Shown here: one piece after another, positions 25,625 to 33,115 of the stretch
How the letters are laid out: each line of letters opens with the position of its first letter
Position numbering within the stretch: position 1 is the first letter of the stretch
From: Microbispora hainanensis
GTDB taxonomy: Bacteria; Actinomycetota; Actinomycetes; Streptosporangiales; Streptosporangiaceae
Assembly: GCF_006874475.1 (NCBI RefSeq)
Contig: NZ_VIRM01000004.1
Coordinates: 215,650 to 279,649, forward strand
Direction of reading: 5' to 3'
DNA length: 64,000 nt
The notes under the pieces: generated by a model
The model's input: only the letters and a program-made list of their open reading frames with translations
Database searches by the model: none
Told to the model about the DNA's origin: nothing
Position numbers and translations under genes: made by a program

Positions 25625-26405
25625 CCTCGGGGATGGTCTGGTCCAGGAACGGATAGGACTGGCAGACGGGGTCGGCGATCACACAGGCCAGCTCGTCGCG
25701 ATTCCGGTCGATGAGATCGACGGCGGCCTCGATCCGGTGAGGGAGGACGAGCACCTCGCCCGGAGCGACCCCGGCGAAGGCGGGCATCCTGGGAATGCCG
25801 TTCTCTCCGATCTCGGGGAAGGGCTGGATCAGCGGATGACCGTGTGCCATGAACGCGGTGTTGTGCGCGGCGACGTCATGGACGCCGTGCCAGCAGCCCT
25901 CGAACTTGGCCACCAGCCGCCGGCCTGTGTGCGCCCGGGCCAGCCTGATCGCCGCGTTCGTGGCGTCGGTGCCGGAGTTGAGGAAGGCGAACTTCTCGCA
26001 GTGGGGCACCAGTTCTCGCATGAGCCGGACGAGGTCGAGCTCGATGGGATTGAGATATCCATTGCCCGTGCTGACGGCGAGCTGCTCCCGGACGAACTCG
26101 ACCACCCGGGGAGGGTTGTGCCCCCAGAGGGACTGGCCGCCGAAGCCGAGATGGAGGTCGAGGTAGGAGTTCCCGTCGACGTCGAGCAGGCGGCTGCCGC
26201 GGGCCTCGGCGACCACGAGCGGGAACGGCGGGGCGTGGAAGGGCAGGAAGACGTCGTTGGTGACGGACAGTTCGCGCACCTGGGCGGCCAGTTCGGTGGA
26301 GCGCCGCTGCCGTTCCGCGAGCTCCATGACGAGGTCGGCCACCCACGGCTGGCCGAGAATGTCGTCGACGAGTTGTTGCGCGGCCGGCGCAGAGGGTGAG
26401 GACAT
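24939..26405 (-). CDS. Class III PLP aminotransferase, copy 1
   Basis: This 488-residue protein is related to glutamate-1-semialdehyde aminomutase and beta-aminotransferases. Marks are EKFAFLNSGTDATNAAIRLARAHTGRRLVAKFEGCWHG, FILDEVLTGFRFG (PLP-ring Asp) and LYTYGKVVSGLGIPLSAVGG (Schiff-base Lys). A role in heme synthesis is unlikely because of the tandem copy and the biosynthetic operon; amination of a keto or formyl intermediate is more likely. The ATG at 26405 is preceded by GAGGAG; an upstream GTG at 26420 overlaps that site. The C-terminal half is identical to the next gene. Confidence 0.85.
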   Translation of the reverse strand: MSSPSAPAAQQLVDDILGQPWVADLVMELAERQRRSTELAAQVRELSVTNDVFLPFHAPPFPLVVAEARGSRLLDVDGNSYLDLHLGFGGQSLWGHNPPRVVEFVREQLAVSTGNGYLNPIELDLVRLMRELVPHCEKFAFLNSGTDATNAAIRLARAHTGRRLVAKFEGCWHGVHDVAAHNTAFMAHGHPLIQPFPEIGENGIPRMPAFAGVAPGEVLVLPHRIEAAVDLIDRNRDELACVIADPVCQSYPFLDQTIPEVKAVSERCAQLGVPFILDEVLTGFRFGPAGAAGHFGIRADLYTYGKVVSGLGIPLSAVGGRAELLDHMQTTGLPLTDIGRKTCVQTTHAGNHLALAASYASLSLLREAGDAYYERTRAKVAKIQEHLAAFREETRIPLRLLGFGDFIGSFGFIAEDSYDDYRRFASAVNPIGLFLLTLMLRRRGVYTLSLPMFFTGDAHSDADIDELCRAVTDSALELDKHGFPFILP

Positions 26406-26432
26406 GCGTGCTCCTCTCACAGGAGACGAAGG

Positions 26433-27118
26433 TCAGGGCAGGATGAAAGGAAATCCGTGCTTGTCCAGTTCGAGGGCGGAGTCGGTGACCGCCCGGCACA
26501 GCTCGTCGATGTCGGCGTCGCTGTGCGCGTCGCCCGTGAAGAACATCGGCAGGCTGAGGGTGTAGACGCCGCGGCGGCGCAGCATCAGTGTGAGCAGGAA
26601 CAGCCCGATGGGGTTCACGGCCGAGGCGAAGCGGCGGTAGTCGTCGTAGGAGTCCTCGGCGATGAACCCGAAAGAGCCGATGAAGTCGCCGAAGCCGAGC
26701 AGGCGCAGCGGGATGCGGGTCTCCTCGCGGAAGGCGGCCAGGTGCTCCTGGATCTTGGCGACCTTGGCCCGGGTGCGTTCGTAGTAGGCGTCGCCGGCCT
26801 CCCTCAGCAGGCTCAGGGACGCGTACGAGGCCGCCAGCGCGAGATGGTTGCCCGCGTGCGTCGTCTGCACGCAGGTCTTGCGCCCGATGTCGGTCAGGGG
26901 AAGCCCGGTGGTCTGCATGTGGTCGAGCAGCTCGGCGCGGCCGCCCACCGCCGACAGCGGTATTCCGAGCCCGGAGACGACCTTGCCGTACGTGTACAGG
27001 TCGGCGCGGATGCCGAAGTGACCGGCCGCGCCCGCGGGGCCGAAGCGGAATCCGGTGAGCACCTCGTCCAGGATGAACGGCACCCCGAGCTGCGCGCACC
27101 GCTCCGACACCGCCTTGA
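26433..27118. repeat. 686-bp near-identical repeat, copy 2 (3' half of aminotransferase 2)
   Basis: Direct-repeat partner of 24939-25624. Identity covers synonymous sites, which points to recent gene conversion or partial re-duplication and not to protein-level constraint. Confidence 0.93.
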
Positions 27119-27887
27119 TCATGGGAACCGTGTGCTCGGCGAAGGGGAAGGAGGACGACACGGCGTCGCCGATGACGCAGGCCAAGTCGTCACGGTGCCG
27201 CTCGAGCAGCTCAAGGGCGGCCGACGTGTCGTTGGGCAGCACGAGCAGTTCGGCCGGCGTGGCCGTCGCGACCCCCGTCAGGGCGGGCAGCGGCTCCACA
27301 CCTTCCGCGCCGATCTCGGGAAAGGGCTGCACGGGATGACCGTGGTACCAGAACGCGGTGTTGTGCGCGGCCAGGTCGTGGACCCCGTGGAGGGCGCCTT
27401 CGAACTTGGCCACCAGCCGCCGTCCGGTGTGTGCCCGGGCCAGCCTGATCGCCGCGTTCGTGGCGTCGGTGCCGGAGTTGAGGAAGGCGAACTTGTCGCA
27501 GTGCGGGACGAACTCGCCGAGCAGTTCGGCGAGTTCCGCCTCGATCGGATGGAGATATCCGTTCCCCGTGCCGGTGCCGAGCCGGGCGCGGACGAACTCG
27601 ACCACCGGCGGTGGATTGTGCCCGAACAGGGCTTGAGCGCCGAAGCCCAGGTGACAGTCCAGGTAGGAGTTGCCGTCGGCGTCCTCGATCCTGCTGCCCT
27701 CGGCCCCGGTCGTGACCAGCGGGAACTGCGGCGCATGGAAGGGCCAGAAGTTGTGGTTGCCGACGGACCGCCCGCGCACCCGGGCGGAGATCGCAGCCGA
27801 CTCTCGCTGTCGTTCGGACAGTTCGGTGAACAGATCTGTCACCCACTGCCGCGTGAGCAGGTCGGCGACCAGGTCCTCGATTGTCAT
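26433..27887 (-). CDS. Class III PLP aminotransferase, copy 2
   Basis: This 484-residue paralogue of the downstream gene begins IEDLVADLLTRQWVTDLFTELSERQRE and has KFEGALHGVHDLAAHNTAFWYHGHPVQPF where copy 1 has a related but different segment. From KAVSERCAQLGVPFILDEV to the C-terminus the two proteins are identical, including the catalytic lysine. The different N-terminal halves suggest different substrates or a heterodimer. GGAGACCC lies before the ATG. The gap to copy 1 is 27 bases. Confidence 0.85.
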   Translation of the reverse strand: MTIEDLVADLLTRQWVTDLFTELSERQRESAAISARVRGRSVGNHNFWPFHAPQFPLVTTGAEGSRIEDADGNSYLDCHLGFGAQALFGHNPPPVVEFVRARLGTGTGNGYLHPIEAELAELLGEFVPHCDKFAFLNSGTDATNAAIRLARAHTGRRLVAKFEGALHGVHDLAAHNTAFWYHGHPVQPFPEIGAEGVEPLPALTGVATATPAELLVLPNDTSAALELLERHRDDLACVIGDAVSSSFPFAEHTVPMIKAVSERCAQLGVPFILDEVLTGFRFGPAGAAGHFGIRADLYTYGKVVSGLGIPLSAVGGRAELLDHMQTTGLPLTDIGRKTCVQTTHAGNHLALAASYASLSLLREAGDAYYERTRAKVAKIQEHLAAFREETRIPLRLLGFGDFIGSFGFIAEDSYDDYRRFASAVNPIGLFLLTLMLRRRGVYTLSLPMFFTGDAHSDADIDELCRAVTDSALELDKHGFPFILP

Positions 27888-27909
27888 GGGTCTCCTTCGA
27901 AGGGCAGGT

Positions 27910-28962
27910 TCAGAACCTGATCAGGGCCGACTCCAGGGTCAGGCCCGGCCCGAAGGCCAGGAGCACGCCGTACTCGCCTTGGGCGGGACGCACCTCGCGC
28001 ATGATGTGGTCGAGAATCAACAGGACCGTCGGGGAGGAACAGTTTCCCCAGGAGGACAAGATTCTGCGGGACGGCTCCAGCATCGTCTCCGGAAGCCGGA
28101 GACGATCACCGACGAAATCGATGATCTTCGGTCCGCCGGGATGGATCCCCCAGTGCGCGATGTCGCCGATCCGCAGGCCATGCGGTTCGAGCAGCCGGGT
28201 CACAAAGGGAACGATGGCTTCCGAGAGGTACAAGGGGACGTATGGCGACAGCGTCATCCGGAACGCGTCGTCCATCACCCGCCAGGTCATGGCGCCTGCC
28301 GTGGCGCCATGCGTCTCGGTATGAGTGGCCATCACGACCGGCCCGTCCCGGTGCTCCTGGGCGGACGCCAGCAGGATCGTCGCCGCCGCGTCGCCGAACA
28401 GGCCGTTGACGACGACCTGCTCCTTGGTGACCTCCGGACGCAGGTGCACCGAGCACACCTCGGCGCAGGTGACCATCGCCAGCTCCTCCGGACGGGCGGC
28501 GAGCGCGTCGAGCGCCACCTTCAGCCCGTTGAACGCTGCGTAGCAACCCATGTGCCCGACGAACGTCCGCCGCAGGTCCCGGCGCAGCCCGAACTCCTCG
28601 GCGAGCAGCATCTCAGGGGTAGGACCGGCGTAGCCGGTGCAGCTCACGAAGACGTACGTGCCGACGGCGTCGCGGTCCACGCCCTCAAGCACGGCGCCCA
28701 CCGACTCACGGCCCATCGCCAGCGCGTGCCGCTCCCAGGCGTCGATCCGATCCCGCATGCCGGGGAAACCGTCGGCGTAGTGCGACTGCGGTGTCCACGC
28801 CAGCCGGCGCTGCCGCACCTGGGTGCTGGTGAAGACCTTCTCGGCGTCGGGTACGCCGGCGTACAACCGTTTGTAGAAGGAGGCGAACAACTCGTCCTGG
28901 GAAACGGCCGGGCCTGCCGCCGCGGGCCGCAGCGCCACTATCCGCGCCGTCGCGGGTTTCAC
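27910..28962 (-). CDS. Type III polyketide synthase (chalcone-synthase fold)
   Basis: This 350-residue homodimeric-type condensing enzyme has the full triad: Cys140 in TFVGHMGCYAAFNG, His274 in WGIHPGGPKI and Asn307 in SSWGNCSSPTVL. The C-terminal LLAFGPGLTLE corresponds to the family GFGPG loop. It would extend an acyl-CoA or acyl-ACP starter with malonyl units to a resorcinol, pyrone or polyketide acid. The usual DpgB-D partners of DpgA are absent. The GTG start overlaps the upstream stop (GTGA). Its starter is unknown; the neighbouring ligase and ACP suggest an ACP-bound acid. Confidence 0.88.
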   Translation of the reverse strand: MKPATARIVALRPAAAGPAVSQDELFASFYKRLYAGVPDAEKVFTSTQVRQRRLAWTPQSHYADGFPGMRDRIDAWERHALAMGRESVGAVLEGVDRDAVGTYVFVSCTGYAGPTPEMLLAEEFGLRRDLRRTFVGHMGCYAAFNGLKVALDALAARPEELAMVTCAEVCSVHLRPEVTKEQVVVNGLFGDAAATILLASAQEHRDGPVVMATHTETHGATAGAMTWRVMDDAFRMTLSPYVPLYLSEAIVPFVTRLLEPHGLRIGDIAHWGIHPGGPKIIDFVGDRLRLPETMLEPSRRILSSWGNCSSPTVLLILDHIMREVRPAQGEYGVLLAFGPGLTLESALIRF

Positions 28963-29438
28963 GTACGCTCCAGTATGCGAGTCTCGGCGACCTCTTTCAC
29001 GGCCGTGAGGAATCCCTCGGTGACCTCGTCCATCTCCTTCTGCGCGAACGGCTCGATCAGCACCAGCACGACGGGGGCGACGTCCACCCAGGCCTCCGAC
29101 CGCGTGTCGATCCGCAGCCTCGTTTCCTCCGGGGTCGGACCGTCCTCGATGAGGAACCTGCCCCAGGAGCGGAAGTTGTGCTCGCCGTGCGGCTCCCAGG
29201 CGATCGCGTCGGGCTCGCCGGTGTCGAACCGGGCGACGTAGTCAGGGGTGAAGGCGATGGCGCCGTTGGAAACCTGCGCCAGCCGGTAGTGGTAGAGGTC
29301 GTCGCCGATCCGTTCCAGCTCCTCGACTCCCGGCATCAGGCGCCCGCAGCCGACCACGTCGGCGAGCAGCGCGCGCAGCCGCTCCCTGCCGGTACGGATG
29401 AGGACGCTGCGATTGGTCGCTGACCTGATCCATGCCAT
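28959..29438 (-). CDS. SRPBCC-fold protein, probable cyclase or ligand binder
   Basis: This 159-residue protein has a START/Bet v1-like pattern: NRSVLIRTGRERLRALLADVVGCGRLMPGVEELERIGDDLYHYRL, then alternating strands and a long C-terminal helix (EMDEVTEGFLTAVKEVAETRIL). It differs from the aromatase at 38474-38932. Coupling to the type III PKS start by a 4-base overlap suggests that it acts on that enzyme's product. Cyclase is an inference; no catalytic residue is certain. Confidence 0.6.
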   Translation of the reverse strand: MAWIRSATNRSVLIRTGRERLRALLADVVGCGRLMPGVEELERIGDDLYHYRLAQVSNGAIAFTPDYVARFDTGEPDAIAWEPHGEHNFRSWGRFLIEDGPTPEETRLRIDTRSEAWVDVAPVVLVLIEPFAQKEMDEVTEGFLTAVKEVAETRILERT

Positions 29439-29441
29439 GTC

Positions 29442-30227
29442 TCAGCACTCCGAAGTCTTGACGGCATGTCCGATGTAGCTGACCGCGACCGAGCGGGTCA
29501 GCTGAAAACCACCGAGCGATCGTCCCCGCAGCACCGCCGCGAGCAGCCGGTGGGCGGAGGCGGCGGGTGCCAGTCCGCGGATCTCGGCCGGCCGCAGGCC
29601 GTGGCGGGCGAGCGTCTCGGCGAGTTCCCGGGGGCGGATGAACATCCGCCAGTTGTGCGTACCGGGATGAACGATCTTCGCGAGCCGCTCCGCGGCCAGG
29701 ATCGCCACCAGGTAGGACGCCAGAGTCCGGTTGATCGTGTCGAAGACGAGTACGCCCCCCGGGCGGAGCACGCGGGATATCTCGGCCACCGCGCCCGGCA
29801 GATCGTGCAGGTGCTCCAAAACGTCCGAGACCACGACCATGTCGATCGAGGCCGGGGCGACCGGCAGTTGATAGGCCGAACCCACGTGGTAGCCGACCTC
29901 GACTCCCGAGGCGCGGGCGTGCCTGCGCGCGGCGTCGACGGCACCCTCCGACAGGTCCACCCCGGTCACCCGATAGCCGAGGGCGGCCAGCTGTTCCGCG
30001 ACCAGGCCGCCGCCGCAGCCCACGTCCAGCACGCGCAGGCCCGCCCGGTCGCCGAGCCGGACGCCCACCTCGTCGAAGTAGCCGACTCGCGCCGGGTTCA
30101 TGTCGTGCAGCGCGCGGAGCGGGCCACGCCGATCCCACCAGGCGTCCCCCACCGACGAGTAGTAGTCGTTGTCGATCCGGACCGTGCCCGGATCGAGTGC
30201 GGTGAGCCTGCCGGGTGCCGATGCCAT
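29442..30227 (-). CDS. UbiG-like SAM methyltransferase
   Basis: This 261-residue class I methyltransferase resembles UbiG/COQ3 O-methyltransferases: DNDYYSSVGDAWWD at the start, SAM loop VLDVGCGGGLVAEQLAALGY (about 66-85), SDVLEHLHDLPGAVAEISRVLRPGGVLVFDTINRT, then THNWRMFIRP. UbiG acts on ortho-dihydroxyaryl groups, which would suit a resorcinol or catechol product of the neighbouring type III PKS. I use the ATG at 30227 that overlaps the previous stop (TGATG); two GTG codons lie just upstream. Confidence 0.82.
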   Translation of the reverse strand: MASAPGRLTALDPGTVRIDNDYYSSVGDAWWDRRGPLRALHDMNPARVGYFDEVGVRLGDRAGLRVLDVGCGGGLVAEQLAALGYRVTGVDLSEGAVDAARRHARASGVEVGYHVGSAYQLPVAPASIDMVVVSDVLEHLHDLPGAVAEISRVLRPGGVLVFDTINRTLASYLVAILAAERLAKIVHPGTHNWRMFIRPRELAETLARHGLRPAEIRGLAPAASAHRLLAAVLRGRSLGGFQLTRSVAVSYIGHAVKTSEC

Positions 30228-30667
30228 CACAGCCACCTCGGTGTCGCGTCCGGGTCGATGAGGAGCGCCGCCTTGCCGATCCGCTCGCGGGCGTGGTCGG
30301 GGGACAGCGGCGGGGCGGTGGCCTTCAGGCTGCGCCAGATCCGGCTCATCTCCTCGGCGGCCAGGGGGTCGGTGACGAGTTCGAACGCCTTGGACACGAC
30401 CTCCTGGGCCGCCTCGGCGACGTAGTGGGCGACGACGGGGTCGCCGGGGTCGTGCCGGGCCATAAGCGCCCTCATGGTGGCCAGGCTCGCTCTCATCCGT
30501 GCCGTCGTGAACTGGCCGCCGGGCAGCCGGGACCGTTTCGCGTCGCCTTTGACGTCGCGCACCGCGAGTTCGTACGCCTGCTCGGCCAGGCCGAACATGG
30601 TCCCGGCATAGCGTTCGCCGGGCCCCCCGGCGCCGGCCGGCACCGCCGGCCGGGTCGTCTCGTTCAT
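30227..30667 (-). CDS. Small helical protein of unknown function
   Basis: This 146-residue protein has no motif I recognise. It is predicted almost fully helical (ERYAGTMFGLAEQAYELAVRDVK; ARMRASLATMRALMARHDPGD; VAHYVAEAAQEVVSKAFELV). The look is that of the C-terminal four-helix bundle of acyl-CoA dehydrogenases. It is coupled to the ACP-dehydrogenase fusion by an ATGA overlap, so it may be a detached dehydrogenase-like subunit or chaperone. That is speculation; the context is firm. Confidence 0.6.
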   Translation of the reverse strand: MNETTRPAVPAGAGGPGERYAGTMFGLAEQAYELAVRDVKGDAKRSRLPGGQFTTARMRASLATMRALMARHDPGDPVVAHYVAEAAQEVVSKAFELVTDPLAAEEMSRIWRSLKATAPPLSPDHARERIGKAALLIDPDATPRWL

Positions 30668-32076
30668 TCGGCCCACCTCGGTTCGGCGAAGATCGGCACG
30701 TCCAGGGCGTGCTTGCCCGCCCACTCCAGGACCACGTCGGCGGCCGGAGGCACCAGCAGGCCGGCGATGACGTCGCGGTACATCCGCTGGAGGGGGGAGG
30801 CGGAGACCAGGGAGGATCCTCCCTGCACCTGCATCCCGAGCGTCACCACCTCGTGGGCGAGCCGGGTGACCTGCATTTTCATCAGGCTCATGTCCAGGTA
30901 ATGGGCGATCGGGCCGGCCGTGTCATGGTCGGCGTGCACGGCCGCCTCGAGGTGCGCCCGCGCCGCGGCGAGCCGGGTGGCCATCTCGGCGACCCGGAAC
31001 TGAACACCGGGCAGGTGCGCGTTGGGCTTGCCGATCACGCTGAGCACCCGCCGCCGCTGCGTGGCCGTGACGTGCTCCAAGGCCGCCCGGGCGATGCCGA
31101 CGAAGACGGAGGCGAAGCTGCACCAGGCCCAGTGGACCCCGGTCATGAACAGCAACGGCAGCTTGCCCGGCTCGCCGACGGACCACCGGTCCTCCACGAA
31201 GAAGTCCTCGATGGCCAGAGTGTGACTGCCGGTGGCGCGCATCCCCGCGGCATCCCATTCCTCGATGACCCGGATGCCCTCGTCCGGCTTGGGCACAAGG
31301 AACGCCATCGGCTGTGGCAGGCCCCGGTCGTCCTTCGTCGCCGCGGACAGGAACAGATGGGTCGCCCCGGGGAAGCCGGTGAAGAACCCCTTGCGCCCGT
31401 TGAGCACGTAACCGCCGTCCACGCGCTCGGCCTTGGTCGTCGGGTGCCACCAGTTCCCGCCGACTCCCGGCTCGCTGAACCCACCGGCGATCACGGCGCC
31501 CTCGGAGACCGCGCGGCAGACCCATTCCGCGTCCTGGCCGCCCAGCTGGGCGATCATGGCCAGGCCGTGGACGTGCATGTTCACGGAGAACGCCGTGGAC
31601 GCGCAGGCGCCGGCGAGCACCTGCTGCGCCTCGCACAGTTCGCCCAGGCCGGCGCCGTCGCCGCCATACTCCCGCGGGATCGTCATCGCGGTGTATCCGG
31701 TGCGCACCAGCTCGGCCAGGTTCTCGTGAGGGAAACCGCCGTCCGCGTCGTGGCGGGCGGCCCGCTCGGCGAAGGCCGGGGCCAGCTCACGGGCGAGCGC
31801 GACGTAGTCCCGGCGCCGGGCCCTCGCCAGATGATCGGCCATCGACCCGACGCTGTCCGCCCCGGCCTGGCAGGCGCCCGCCAGCCACGGCGTCAGGTCG
31901 GCCTCGGGGTGCTGCTCGTGGATGCGGGCCGCCAGCCGTACGAGGTCCAACGAGTCGAACCCGAGGTCACGGGTGAGCGATGTTCGCGGCCCTATCTCCT
32001 GGGGACGCAGGTCCGGTTTAACCGCGACGAGGTGTTCCACCAGGGTGGACAGCTCGGGTGGGCTTGCTGTGATCAC
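30664..32076 (-). CDS. ACP-acyl-CoA dehydrogenase fusion
   Basis: This 470-residue protein has an N-terminal carrier domain (residues 5-75) with DLGFDSLDLVRL and phosphopantetheine Ser42. An acyl-CoA dehydrogenase fold follows (from about 90: TIPREYGGDGAGLGELCEA; GGFSEPGVGGNW; ending VLEWAGKHALDVPIF). The fusion implies FAD-dependent oxidation, or hydroxylation, of a substrate tethered in cis. The GTG at 32076 is supported by AGGAGG 8 bases upstream; the longer frame to 32169 adds a tail without domain character. It is the first gene of the left-hand minus-strand operon. Confidence 0.82.
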   Translation of the reverse strand: MITASPPELSTLVEHLVAVKPDLRPQEIGPRTSLTRDLGFDSLDLVRLAARIHEQHPEADLTPWLAGACQAGADSVGSMADHLARARRRDYVALARELAPAFAERAARHDADGGFPHENLAELVRTGYTAMTIPREYGGDGAGLGELCEAQQVLAGACASTAFSVNMHVHGLAMIAQLGGQDAEWVCRAVSEGAVIAGGFSEPGVGGNWWHPTTKAERVDGGYVLNGRKGFFTGFPGATHLFLSAATKDDRGLPQPMAFLVPKPDEGIRVIEEWDAAGMRATGSHTLAIEDFFVEDRWSVGEPGKLPLLFMTGVHWAWCSFASVFVGIARAALEHVTATQRRRVLSVIGKPNAHLPGVQFRVAEMATRLAAARAHLEAAVHADHDTAGPIAHYLDMSLMKMQVTRLAHEVVTLGMQVQGGSSLVSASPLQRMYRDVIAGLLVPPAADVVLEWAGKHALDVPIFAEPRWAE

Positions 32077-32148
32077 ATTGATCCGCCTCCTGATGTAACC
32101 GCGGACGAGCCGCCGGGATGCAGCATGGCCGACCACCGTCGCAGCAGC

Positions 32149-32166
32149 CTTGAGTTGTATTCGAGC
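32149..32166 (+). promoter_or_regulatory. Possible SARP box (11-bp-spaced direct repeat)
   Basis: CTTGAGT and TTCGAGC occur with 11-bp periodicity in the divergent promoter between the ACP-dehydrogenase operon and the methyltransferase. SARP activators bind such TCGAG-like repeats. Related pairs occur at 43492 and 57499. Confidence 0.4.
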
Positions 32167-32221
32167 CACGCACCAGGGCCGCTGTGGAGCATGAGCGCAT
32201 CACCGGACGAAAGGACGCGAT

Positions 32222-33103
32222 ATGAGCGACACCGGGCTGACCTTCGAAGGCAGGGTCGAGGACCTGCACCGGGCGGTGCGTGACCACTACGACAAACTCA
32301 TCGACCTGTACGAGCAGATGTGGGGCGAGCACATCCACCACGGTTACTGGGATCTGGACGATCTCGGCGTCTCGCGGCACGAGGCACAGCGGCGTACGGT
32401 GAACGAGCTGATCGCGTTCGCGGGCGTCCCCCGGGGGGCCCGGGTCCTCGACAGCGGCTGCGGCGTCGGCGCCTCCTCGATCATCCTGGCCCGCGATCTC
32501 GGCTGCGACGTGGACGGCATCACGCTGAGCCGCGAGCAGGTACGGCGGGCCACGGAGAAGGCCGCCGAGGCCGGAGTGTCCGGCCAGACCAGGTTCCTGC
32601 TCATGGACGCTATGCGCTCGACCTACCCGGACGACACCTTCGACGTGGTGTGGTCGCTGGAGAGCTGCGAGCTCATGCCGGACAAGCGGGCCTATCTCGC
32701 CGAGTGCGCCCGGGTGCTCAAGCCGGGGGGAAAGCTGGTCGTCGCGACCTGGTGCTCCCGAGACGACCGGCTCGATCCTTCGGAGGTTCGCCTGCTGCGG
32801 CGGCTGTACCGGGACTTCGCGGTTTCCCACGTGCTTCCACTGGACCGCTACCGGAAGTTGTGCGAGGAGGCACTCCTTGTCGACGTCGCCACCGCGGACT
32901 GGACCGAGCACGTCCGCACCACCTGGAAACTGTCCGCGGACATCGCCAGGCCCCTGGCCAGGGATCCCTTCTTCGTGTGGAAGCTGATCCGGGCCAAGGG
33001 CCTCGACGTCTTCCGCTTCGTCAACTCGGTGCCGCTGATGAAGAAGGCCTACGATCGGGACGTGATGCACTACGGCGTCTTCTGCGCCACCAAGCCGGCC
33101 TGA
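32222..33103 (+). CDS. SAM methyltransferase, tocopherol/RebM-like
   Basis: This 293-residue class I methyltransferase starts with VRDHYDKLIDLYEQMWGEHIHHGYW, the opening typical of gamma-tocopherol and rebeccamycin sugar methyltransferases. The SAM loop VLDSGCGVGASSIILARDLGC and motif ARVLKPGGKLVVATWCSRDD follow. It may methylate a phenol, sugar or carbon of the polyketide; the family does not decide which. AAAGGA precedes the ATG. It is a single plus-strand gene between two minus-strand operons and is convergent with the next gene. Confidence 0.82.
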   Translation: MSDTGLTFEGRVEDLHRAVRDHYDKLIDLYEQMWGEHIHHGYWDLDDLGVSRHEAQRRTVNELIAFAGVPRGARVLDSGCGVGASSIILARDLGCDVDGITLSREQVRRATEKAAEAGVSGQTRFLLMDAMRSTYPDDTFDVVWSLESCELMPDKRAYLAECARVLKPGGKLVVATWCSRDDRLDPSEVRLLRRLYRDFAVSHVLPLDRYRKLCEEALLVDVATADWTEHVRTTWKLSADIARPLARDPFFVWKLIRAKGLDVFRFVNSVPLMKKAYDRDVMHYGVFCATKPA

Positions 33104-33115
33104 CCGTCGAGGCGG

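Noticed and set aside
25876..27099. Arg-rich frames inside the aminotransferases that look conserved because they occur twice
   Set aside because: The duplication is of the aminotransferase DNA, so shadow frames are copied too; they have no protein character.
24939..27887. Glutamate-1-semialdehyde aminomutase (hemL) for heme synthesis
   Set aside because: There are two tandem copies in a polyketide operon and no heme genes nearby; the family also includes many beta-aminotransferases.
27910..28962. DpgA for 3,5-dihydroxyphenylglycine
   Set aside because: The DpgB, DpgC and DpgD partners and an NRPS are absent, so the type III PKS is better left unassigned.
23215..32076. C5N (aminohydroxycyclopentenone) unit pathway, suggested by an acyl ligase in an aromatic PKS cluster
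   Set aside because: No 5-aminolevulinate synthase is present and the ligase looks FAAL-like.
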